In this document: positions 19,250 to 25,360 of the stretch, piece after piece
How positions within the stretch are numbered: the stretch's first letter is position 1
Layout of the letters: every line of letters starts with the position of its first letter
DNA from: CAZCSY01 sp964501505
GTDB taxonomy: Bacteria; Omnitrophota; Gorgyraeia; Velamenicoccales; Velamenicoccaceae
Assembly (NCBI GenBank): GCA_964501505.1
Contig: CAZCSY010000015.1
Span: 1-25,360, forward strand
Reading direction: 5' to 3'
DNA: 25,360 nt
Translations under genes and position numbers: made by a program
The notes under the pieces: model-generated
The model's input: only the letters and a program-made list of their open reading frames with translations
Databases searched by the model: none
Told to the model about the DNA's origin: nothing

Positions 19250-21538
19250 TTGGGCCGCAAAGAGAAGAAGGCAAGAAAAGAGAAGGGCCGCAGCCTCCCC
19301 CTGGGGGGCGTTTTTATGGAGGAGCTGCCCCGCATGCCGTCCGCATTCCTCCTCGCCCTCTTCCTGGCTACGATAGGCTTTACCACCTACTCCAATACCT
19401 TTGACGGGGCGTTCCAGCTCGATGACGAGACGTCCATCACGACGAACGAGCACATCCAGCGGCTCGACGATATAGGCACGATCTGGCGGCACTGGCCGGC
19501 GCGCTTCCTCACGTACCTGTCTCTTGCCGTCAACTATCATATCGGCAAAGAAGAGGTCTTCGGGTATCACGTCGTCAATCTCATTCTCCATCTCCTCGCC
19601 ACGCTCCTCGTCTTCTGGTTCGTCGGGCTTCTCTTGCGTACGCCGTTGCTGCGGCCCCGCGTCTCGGCTTCCTTCGCGCGGCTGTATTCTTTCCTGGTGG
19701 CGTTTCTCTTTGTGACACACCCCCTTCAGACGCAGGGGGTGACGTATATCTGCCAGCGCGCCGTGTCGCTCGCCTCGGTCTTTTATCTGTTGACCCTCTG
19801 CGCGTACGTGAAGTCCCGCCTGATAGAGAGGACAGAGACAGACGGGTTCTTCAAGAGTTGGTGTCTCCTTTCGTGGACGTCGGCCTTGCTCGCGATGTTT
19901 ACGAAAGAGTGGGTCGTCACGCTCCCCTTCATGGTCTGGATCGTCGAGCGGTTCTTCATCTCCTGCGGCGCCAAGACGCCGTGGAGGCGCCTCCTGCCTT
20001 ATTTCGGCATCACGCTGATCCTCCCGCTGACGATGGCCGCGACGGGTTCGGTGGACTTCCTTCATATGCGCAAGGCCAACGAGCCCATCCCGAACATGAC
20101 CTGGTGGGCGTATCTGGTGACGCAATTCCGCGTGATGTTTACGTACCTGCGTCTGTTGTTTCTGCCCGTCAACCAGGTGCTCGATTACAATTACCGTTTC
20201 TACAAGACGATCTTCGCCTGGCCGACCTTTTTGAGCCTGATGGGCCTGATCGCGATCGGCTGGGCCGCGGCCCGGCAGCGGCTCCGGCAGCCGCTCATCA
20301 CCTTTGGCGTCCTCTGGTTCTTCCTGACCATCTTTCCGGAGTCGGGAATGATCCCGATCCGCGACCCTATTTTCGAGCACCGGCTCTACCTGCCCATGCT
20401 GGGTTTTGGGCTGGTGGTGGTGGGCGCGGCTTTCACCCTGTTCGGGAAGAGCGATTGGCGCCGGTCGACGGCCCTGGTCCTCGCGGCGGCCCTGGTCTTC
20501 GGCGTCCTGGCCTACCGGCGCAACTTCGCGTGGAAGTCGCAATTGACGATGTGGGAGGACGTCGCGAAGAAGGCCCCGGGCAAGGCCCGCGCCTACAAGG
20601 GGATCGGTTTTGAGTACGAAAAGAAGGGGCAGATGGACAAGGCCCTTGAGATCTACAAGAAGGCCCTCCAGCTCCACCCGAACTACGACGAGGTCTACTA
20701 CAACATGGCGAACATCTATATCGGTCAGAAGAAGTACGACCTCGCCATGGCGATGTACGATAAGGCGATCGAGATCAAGCCCAATTACGCCATGGCCTAT
20801 CACAACCGTGCGCTGCTCTATGCCATGATCGGCGAGAACGACATGGCCATCGAGGACCTGAACAAGGCCATCGCCCTGCAGCCGGATTATATCCTGGCGT
20901 ACCGCAACCGGGGCTATTACTACGTGTTGAAGGGTGATTTTGAACGTGCCATACTGGATTATGACAAGGCGCTCGCGCTTGACCCGGATTACGACACCGC
21001 GTACGGCGAGCGGGGAGCGGCCTACGCGAAGATGGGTGCCTATGAAAAGGCGATCCCGGATTACAGGGAGGCCTTGCGTCTGAATAAGAGGACGCCCCAG
21101 GTGTACGGCAACCTCGGCTACGCCCTGTACCGGGTGGGGAAGTTTGAGGAGGCGCTCCGAAACCTGACGACGGCGATCCAGATGGATCCAAAATTTGTGA
21201 CCGCGCTTCATAACCGCGCCCAGGTCTACACCGAGACGAAGGAATACAAGAAGGCGCTGGCTGACTTCAGCAGGGCCGTCGAACTGGTGTCGGATTTTGC
21301 CGTGGGCTATCGCAACCGGGGCGTGGTCTATGAGGAGTTGGGAGACGACGACCGGGCGCTGCAGGATTTTCTGAAGGCGGTCGAGCTCAATCCAAAATAC
21401 GCGCTGGCGTATCACGACATCGCCAGGCTCTATGCGCGTCGGGGAGAGCTTGCCAAGGCCAAAGAGGCGTTGACCAAGGCCGCTGCGCTTGGTTTTCAGG
21501 TTAATCCCGAGCTTCAGGCTCGCCTGCAGTCGGTGTGA
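19250..21538 (+). CDS. TMTC-like GT-C membrane protein with nine TPRs
   Basis: A 762-residue protein. The start TTG 19250 is chosen because GAGAGGGAGA lies upstream and earlier starts would translate the intergenic repeat; ATG 19316, 22 codons later, is an alternative. The N-terminal 420 residues hold roughly ten membrane helices. The first extracytoplasmic loop carries AFQLDDE (54-60, Asp58-Asp59), then RFLTYLSLAVNYHIG and FGYHVVNLILH, matching the GT-C type enzymes and eukaryotic TMTC O-mannosyltransferases. The last 320 residues are nine contiguous 34-residue TPRs with the canonical pattern (e.g. AYHNRALLYAMIGENDMAIE). Predicted to transfer a sugar from a polyprenyl-phosphate donor to a protein or glycan outside the cytoplasm; the TPR domain may select the target. 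The substrate is unknown. It may be monocistronic. Confidence 0.82.
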   Translation: MGRKEKKARKEKGRSLPLGGVFMEELPRMPSAFLLALFLATIGFTTYSNTFDGAFQLDDETSITTNEHIQRLDDIGTIWRHWPARFLTYLSLAVNYHIGKEEVFGYHVVNLILHLLATLLVFWFVGLLLRTPLLRPRVSASFARLYSFLVAFLFVTHPLQTQGVTYICQRAVSLASVFYLLTLCAYVKSRLIERTETDGFFKSWCLLSWTSALLAMFTKEWVVTLPFMVWIVERFFISCGAKTPWRRLLPYFGITLILPLTMAATGSVDFLHMRKANEPIPNMTWWAYLVTQFRVMFTYLRLLFLPVNQVLDYNYRFYKTIFAWPTFLSLMGLIAIGWAAARQRLRQPLITFGVLWFFLTIFPESGMIPIRDPIFEHRLYLPMLGFGLVVVGAAFTLFGKSDWRRSTALVLAAALVFGVLAYRRNFAWKSQLTMWEDVAKKAPGKARAYKGIGFEYEKKGQMDKALEIYKKALQLHPNYDEVYYNMANIYIGQKKYDLAMAMYDKAIEIKPNYAMAYHNRALLYAMIGENDMAIEDLNKAIALQPDYILAYRNRGYYYVLKGDFERAILDYDKALALDPDYDTAYGERGAAYAKMGAYEKAIPDYREALRLNKRTPQVYGNLGYALYRVGKFEEALRNLTTAIQMDPKFVTALHNRAQVYTETKEYKKALADFSRAVELVSDFAVGYRNRGVVYEELGDDDRALQDFLKAVELNPKYALAYHDIARLYARRGELAKAKEALTKAAALGFQVNPELQARLQSV

Positions 21539-21581
21539 CCCCCTTGCGCTTTCCCGAACGACCCGGAAACTGGTCCGGGCG

Positions 21582-22499
21582 CTAAGCGAAAAAGACTCCC
21601 AGGAGAATCGAGAAGATATAGAGAAGGCCGAAGGCGAGGTGGAGCCTTGCCGTCGCCAGGTCGAGGGTCGCCAGTTCCCTGGCGTCGGTCTTGCGGGCGG
21701 CGCGAACCGTTTTGAGATTCCGCCGCGCGAGGGGAAAGGTGGCACAGACGCTCGCGGTGAGCCACGGCAGGGTCCCGTTGAAGATCATCACGGCAACGAC
21801 CAGATAGGCGCCGACGAGGAGGAGGGCGTAAACCCTTTTTGCCGCCTGGAAACCCAGCGCGCCGGCGAGCGTGCGCACGCCTGCGGCCCGGTCGTGCTCG
21901 ATGTCTCTTAAGTTGTTAGCGCCCAGGACGGCGGCGACGAGAAGGCCGACGGGCAGCGATGCGGCGAGCACGCGGCCGTCCCATCGGTCCGTCAGGATGA
22001 CGTATGTCCCCAGGACCATGAGCGGTCCCATCAGGAGAAAGACGAAGAGATCGCCCAGGGCGAGGTATTTATAGCCGAGCGGCGAGCCGGTATAGAGGTA
22101 GCCGCCCAGGAGGGCACAGGCCAGGAACAGGAGGACCACCGGTCCGCGCAGGGGGAGGAAGGCGCAACTCAGGAGCGCACCCAGCGCGAAGAGAAGGAGG
22201 CCCGCCCGCCGCAGCTCGGAGGGTTGCAGGAGTCCCTGCTGGATCACCTTGCTGGAGCCCAGGGAGCGGACGGTATCCACCCCCTTGACATGGTCGTAAT
22301 AATCGTTGATGATATTGGTCGCCGCGTGAAAGGTAACGGCGCACATAAGGACGAGGGGCAAAAAGGGCCAGGCAGCCGGCGTACCGTAATATAAGGTAAG
22401 CGCCGCGCCGACACAGACCGGGATGAGAGAGGCGCTGAAGAAGGGCGCGCGTACCGCCTGGATCCAGACAGCGAGGCGCGTCTTTTTGACGGCCGTCAT
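21582..22499 (-). CDS. menA: 1,4-dihydroxy-2-naphthoate polyprenyltransferase (MenA)
   Basis: A 305-residue UbiA-fold membrane enzyme of the usual MenA length, with about eight to nine helices. Both Asp-rich prenyl-diphosphate motifs are visible: NDYYD (65-69) and NNLRDIEHD (195-203), the latter typical of MenA. GSSKVIQQGLLQP and TGSPLGYKYLALGD are also as in MenA. It attaches the isoprenoid tail to dihydroxynaphthoate in menaquinone synthesis at the inner membrane, implying a respiratory chain that uses menaquinone. An upstream in-frame extension to 22637 would overlap the divergent promoter and was rejected. The chosen ATG lacks a ribosome binding site and has TACAAT six bases before it on this strand, suggesting a leaderless mRNA. 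Confidence 0.88.
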   Translation of the reverse strand: MTAVKKTRLAVWIQAVRAPFFSASLIPVCVGAALTLYYGTPAAWPFLPLVLMCAVTFHAATNIINDYYDHVKGVDTVRSLGSSKVIQQGLLQPSELRRAGLLLFALGALLSCAFLPLRGPVVLLFLACALLGGYLYTGSPLGYKYLALGDLFVFLLMGPLMVLGTYVILTDRWDGRVLAASLPVGLLVAAVLGANNLRDIEHDRAAGVRTLAGALGFQAAKRVYALLLVGAYLVVAVMIFNGTLPWLTASVCATFPLARRNLKTVRAARKTDARELATLDLATARLHLAFGLLYIFSILLGVFFA

Positions 22500-22505
22500 G
22501 GCGAC

Positions 22506-22511
22506 ATTGTA
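22506..22511 (-). promoter_or_regulatory. Predicted -10 box for a leaderless menA mRNA
   Basis: TACAAT on the minus strand lies six bases before the menA ATG, the spacing at which transcription would begin at or next to the start codon. No clear -35 box or Shine-Dalgarno is seen. Confidence 0.4.
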
Positions 22512-22538
22512 ACACAGAGAGCCGTTCCTCTCTACAGG

Positions 22539-22567
22539 TTGACACGGCATTTTCCGCAGGGTAAAAT
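22539..22567 (+). promoter_or_regulatory. Promoter of the ABC-transporter operon
   Basis: A perfect -35 TTGACA (22539-22544) and -10 TAAAAT (22562-22567), 17 bases apart. It faces away from menA and lies about 45 bases before the ATPase start. Two copies of AGAGGCAT follow in tandem (about 22582-22598) in the leader. Confidence 0.7.
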
Positions 22568-22611
22568 ATTCGGGTTCACAAGAGAGGCATAGAGGCATAG
22601 ATCCAAAGCGC

Positions 22612-23547
22612 ATGATCGTCGTTAAGAATCTCTCCATGGATTACGGGTTGACGCGGGCGCTGGACGCCGTCTCGTTCGAGGTCCGCGCCAAGGAGGTCGT
22701 CGGGCTCCTGGGTCCCAACGGGGCAGGCAAGACGACCCTCATGCGCATCCTCACCACCTTCATCTATCCCACGGCCGGCACGGCGACGATCTCGGATATC
22801 GATATCACCGAGGACCCCCTGCGCGTGCGTCGTTTGATCGGTTATCTTCCGGAGACGCCGCCCCTGTACCCGGACATGCGCGTGGACGAGTACATCCGTT
22901 TTGTCGCGCAGGCCCGGGGATTGAAGGGCGCGACGTTCAGACAACGCCGAGAGTGGGTCGTGGAGGCGACACAGATCGCCAGCGTCTGGAAACACAACAT
23001 CGCGGAGCTCTCCCTGGGCTACCGCCAACGCGTGGGCCTGGCGCAGGCCCTGATCCACGACCCGGCGGTCGTGATCCTCGATGAGCCGACGTCGGGGCTC
23101 GACCCCATGCAGATCGTCGGCATTCGCCAGCTCATCCGCCAACTCGCCGAGACCAAGACCATCGTCTTTTCCACGCATATCCTTCAGGAGGCCTCCGCGG
23201 TGGCGGACCGCCTCGTCATCATCGACCGCGGCAAGATCGTCGCCAGCGGCACGCCGCAGGAACTCAAAGAACAGGAGATTAAGGAGGCGGTCTTTACCAT
23301 CACGCTCCAGGCGCCCCGGGACGAGGCGTGGGCGGCGCTCAAGTCCATCCCGAGCGCCAAAGACGTGCGCATCGTCGCCGCGCAGGGCAACGAGGTACGG
23401 CTGACCGGCACGGCCACGTCGCTGGACGAGGTAGCCGTCTTCGTCCACCAGTTCGTGAAGCAGAAGAACTGGATCGTGAAGGAGTTCACCGCGCGCGAAC
23501 CGTCGCTGGAAGACGTCTTTCTGAGGTTGTTTAAGAGGTCGTCATGA
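22612..23547 (+). CDS. ABC transporter ATP-binding protein, Gld-type
   Basis: A 311-residue ATPase. Walker A GPNGAGKTT (34-42), signature LSLGYRQR (133-140, a variant of LSGGQ), Walker B VVILDEP (153-159), D-loop SGLD and switch His189 are all present. A C-terminal extension of about 90 residues (from AVFTITLQAP) is of the DUF4162 type seen in ABC-2 ATPases. The closest functional model is GldA of the Bacteroidota gliding-associated transporter and its relatives. The next gene overlaps the stop by ATGA and encodes the permease with its auxiliary domain, so the two form one exporter. The substrate is unknown; Gld-type systems are linked to surface structures. Confidence 0.88.
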   Translation: MIVVKNLSMDYGLTRALDAVSFEVRAKEVVGLLGPNGAGKTTLMRILTTFIYPTAGTATISDIDITEDPLRVRRLIGYLPETPPLYPDMRVDEYIRFVAQARGLKGATFRQRREWVVEATQIASVWKHNIAELSLGYRQRVGLAQALIHDPAVVILDEPTSGLDPMQIVGIRQLIRQLAETKTIVFSTHILQEASAVADRLVIIDRGKIVASGTPQELKEQEIKEAVFTITLQAPRDEAWAALKSIPSAKDVRIVAAQGNEVRLTGTATSLDEVAVFVHQFVKQKNWIVKEFTAREPSLEDVFLRLFKRSS

Positions 23548-25360
23548 ACCCGAAGAACATCTGGACGGTCTTTAAGAGAGAGGTCGGTGCCTACTTCAAC
23601 TCGCCGATCGCCTATATCTACCTTATCGTCTTTGTCGCCTTCGTCAACGGCCTCTTCATGTCTCGCTTTTTCCTCCTGGGGCGAGCCGAGATGCGCATCT
23701 TTTTCGACGAGTTACCGCTCATCCTTCTTCTTTTTATCCCCGTGGTCAGCATGCGCTCGTGGGCCGAGGACCGTAAAGAAAACACCTTTGAGCTCCTGAT
23801 GACCTTTCCGATGCGGGCCATCGAGCTGACCCTGGGCAAGTTCTTCGCGGGCCTCGTGTTTTATGTCCTGGCCCTGATGAGCACGGCCGCCATCCCCGTG
23901 ATGCTCTTTGTCGTGGGCCGGCCCGACGCGGGCGTCATGCTGAGCGCCTACCTGGGGGCCGCGCTCCTGGGCGCTTTCTTTTTGGCCATCGGCATCTTTG
24001 TCTCGGGCCTGACAAAGGAGCAGATCGTCGCCTTTGTCGTCACGGTCCTGAGCTGTTTTCTCTTGTATTTCCTCGGCGCGGAGTTCTTCGCCTCGCTGAT
24101 CGACGGCTGGATCCCGGGGTTGGGCGTCTTCCTGATGAAGACGCTCGGCGCCGCGGGCCACCTTGAGGGATTTTTGAAGGGCGTCTTCGACGTCAAGGAC
24201 GTCGCGTATTTTGTCGTCGGGACCGCGGTCTTCCTCCTTTTGAACAGTCTGTATCTCGACAGCCGTTTCCGGCCGAAGGCGCGCCTCCTCTTCGGCGCGT
24301 CCGTGGCGGTGTGCCTGGCTATCGTCATGACGGCGAATTGGCTCCTCGCCGATGTCTCGCGGGGACGCTTCGACGCCACAGAGGGCAAGATCTATACCGT
24401 TGCCCCGGCGACCAAGAAGATCCTGGCCGGTCTCGCGTCCCCTGTCTTTATCACTGTCTACCTCACGCCGGCCGAAAAGATGCCGACGTTTTTGAAGGCG
24501 CTCGAGCAGGACGTGATCGGCAAGCTCCAGGAGCTGCGCATTTCCTCCGAGGGCAAGCTGGATTACAGGACGGTGCATATCGAGGCCGCGCGCCTGTTGG
24601 AACAGAAGACCAAAGGCAAAGGGGAGAACGAAGGCCGGGAGCCGACGCTCGAAGAGAAGCTGCAGAAGAAAGGCATCGTGCCGTTCCAGGTCGAGAGCAT
24701 CGACCGCGACGAGGTCGGGGTCAAGCTTGTCTACGCGGCGTTGACGATCGATTACAAGGAGAAGCCGCAGGAGACCCTGCCGCGCATCTTTCCCGATACG
24801 GTGCAGGATCTCGAGTACCTCCTTATGTCGCGCATCGCCAAGCTTTCCCGGGAGAAGAAGCCCAAGGTCGCCCTCTTCGCCCCGCTCGAGGCAGGGGAGA
24901 TGACGCCGGAGATGAGGAGTCTTCTTGCCAGCTCGGGCGAGACGACCAAGCAGTTCCAGGACGAGTACTCCTCGGTCACCCCGCTCCTGGCCGACAACGG
25001 CTACGTGACCGAGCGCGTGGCCCTCACCCGCGAGAGCCGCCTATCGCCGGACACGGACGTCCTCCTGGTCTTCAGGCCCGGCGGCCTCAATGACCGTCAG
25101 CTCTACGAGATCAACAAGTTCCTGTACGAGGGGGGCAGCGCCCTCGTCGCGGCCCAGGGTTTTGAGTACACGTTCCGGCTCAAGCCCCCGAGCGCTGTCG
25201 ATGTCCTGCCTGTCCGGCAGGATCTGAGCATCAACAAGTTGCTGGCGAAGTGGGGCTTCAAGATCGACGACCAGATGCTGATGGACGAGAGCAACGACCT
25301 GATCACGATATCGACGGGCGAGCGGGTCGGGCCGTTTGCCGCGAACATGCCGCTGCGCGT
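23544..25360 (+). CDS. GldF-like permease fused to GldG-like domain, partial
   Basis: The frame stays open from ATG 23544 to the end of the window, giving 605 codons with no stop, so the 3' end is missing. Residues 1-235 are an ABC-2 permease with about six membrane helices: KNIWTVFKREVGAYFNSPIA, then MRSWAEDRKENTFELLMTFP (the usual cytoplasmic coupling element). A further helix (LLFGASVAVCLAIVMTANWLL) leads into RFDATEGKIYTVAPATKKIL (from residue 275), the hallmark of the GldG/ABC_transp_aux domain, normally a separate subunit in Bacteroidota. Fused proteins annotated as Gldg family are known elsewhere. The auxiliary domain is predicted to be extracytoplasmic. It is translationally coupled to the ATPase gene by ATGA overlap. 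Confidence 0.85.
   Translation, partial: MNPKNIWTVFKREVGAYFNSPIAYIYLIVFVAFVNGLFMSRFFLLGRAEMRIFFDELPLILLLFIPVVSMRSWAEDRKENTFELLMTFPMRAIELTLGKFFAGLVFYVLALMSTAAIPVMLFVVGRPDAGVMLSAYLGAALLGAFFLAIGIFVSGLTKEQIVAFVVTVLSCFLLYFLGAEFFASLIDGWIPGLGVFLMKTLGAAGHLEGFLKGVFDVKDVAYFVVGTAVFLLLNSLYLDSRFRPKARLLFGASVAVCLAIVMTANWLLADVSRGRFDATEGKIYTVAPATKKILAGLASPVFITVYLTPAEKMPTFLKALEQDVIGKLQELRISSEGKLDYRTVHIEAARLLEQKTKGKGENEGREPTLEEKLQKKGIVPFQVESIDRDEVGVKLVYAALTIDYKEKPQETLPRIFPDTVQDLEYLLMSRIAKLSREKKPKVALFAPLEAGEMTPEMRSLLASSGETTKQFQDEYSSVTPLLADNGYVTERVALTRESRLSPDTDVLLVFRPGGLNDRQLYEINKFLYEGGSALVAAQGFEYTFRLKPPSAVDVLPVRQDLSINKLLAKWGFKIDDQMLMDESNDLITISTGERVGPFAANMPLR

Noticed and set aside
19064..21745. An 893-residue open frame on the minus strand opposite the TPR protein
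   Set aside because: Long antisense frames are expected in GC-rich repeats; the translation is rich in Arg, Gly, His and Glu with no domain, and it also crosses the menA 3' end.
1..25360. tRNA, rRNA or CRISPR arrays
   Set aside because: No cloverleaf ends, rRNA blocks or regularly spaced repeats with unique spacers were found by eye; a tool such as tRNAscan would be needed to be certain.

Overview
The window looks like part of a metagenome-assembled scaffold from an uncultured Gram-negative-type bacterium, possibly Candidatus Omnitrophota or a related deep lineage. The clues are a small CxxC-x17-CxxC zinc protein, a TMTC-like membrane protein with TPR repeats, a pilin-like secreted protein, PilZ proteins, a LIC_10190-type membrane protein and a GldF/GldG-type fusion. 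This placement rests on gene content only. Three runs of exactly 10 Ns (6925-6934, 12746-12755, 18400-18409) divide it into four contigs. The first is visibly richer in A/T at third codon positions than the last two, so scaffolding or binning should be checked.

Contig 1 (1-6924). A 52-residue zinc-ribbon gene is followed by about 800 bases without a recognisable protein gene. That stretch holds several strong hairpins, two intrinsic terminators, a 22-base-period direct repeat, and a promoter / 9-codon ORF / terminator unit upstream of pfkB. Next comes a tightly packed run: pfkB (phosphofructokinase II), a DUF2062 membrane gene broken by one in-frame TGA, a DUF3108-like exported protein, a GNAT acetyltransferase, a PIG-L/LmbE deacetylase with an N-terminal membrane segment, and a 45-residue membrane peptide. 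The pairing suggests acylation and deacylation of an envelope amino sugar, which is inference. A relic of a P-type ATPase N-terminus follows, then a promoter-terminator unit, two cold-shock proteins and a small Cys/His protein.

Contig 2 (6935-12745). A promoter drives a B12-binding radical SAM protein. It is followed by a GH65 glycoside phosphorylase and a GT4 glycosyltransferase 10 bases apart, then a pilin-like secreted protein interrupted by the second gap.

Contig 3 (12756-18399). A PilZ protein and an exported protein of unknown function run on the plus strand. They converge on a minus-strand pair, a GT2-methyltransferase fusion and a multi-pass LIC_10190-type membrane protein, and beyond that a PilZ protein with a membrane segment on the minus strand.

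Contig 4 (18410-25360). A TM2-domain protein and a DUF2752-like protein are adjacent. A GT-C/TMTC-like membrane protein with nine TPRs follows, then minus-strand menA, and a divergent ABC-transporter operon whose permease is fused to a GldG-like auxiliary domain and runs off the window end.

Overall theme: envelope and surface glycoconjugate biology, c-di-GMP-responsive (PilZ) proteins and menaquinone synthesis. No complete new defence or mobile system is visible. The least explained parts are the structured non-coding stretches at 259-1066 and 5680-5910, the nonsense codon in the DUF2062 gene and the ATPase relic.
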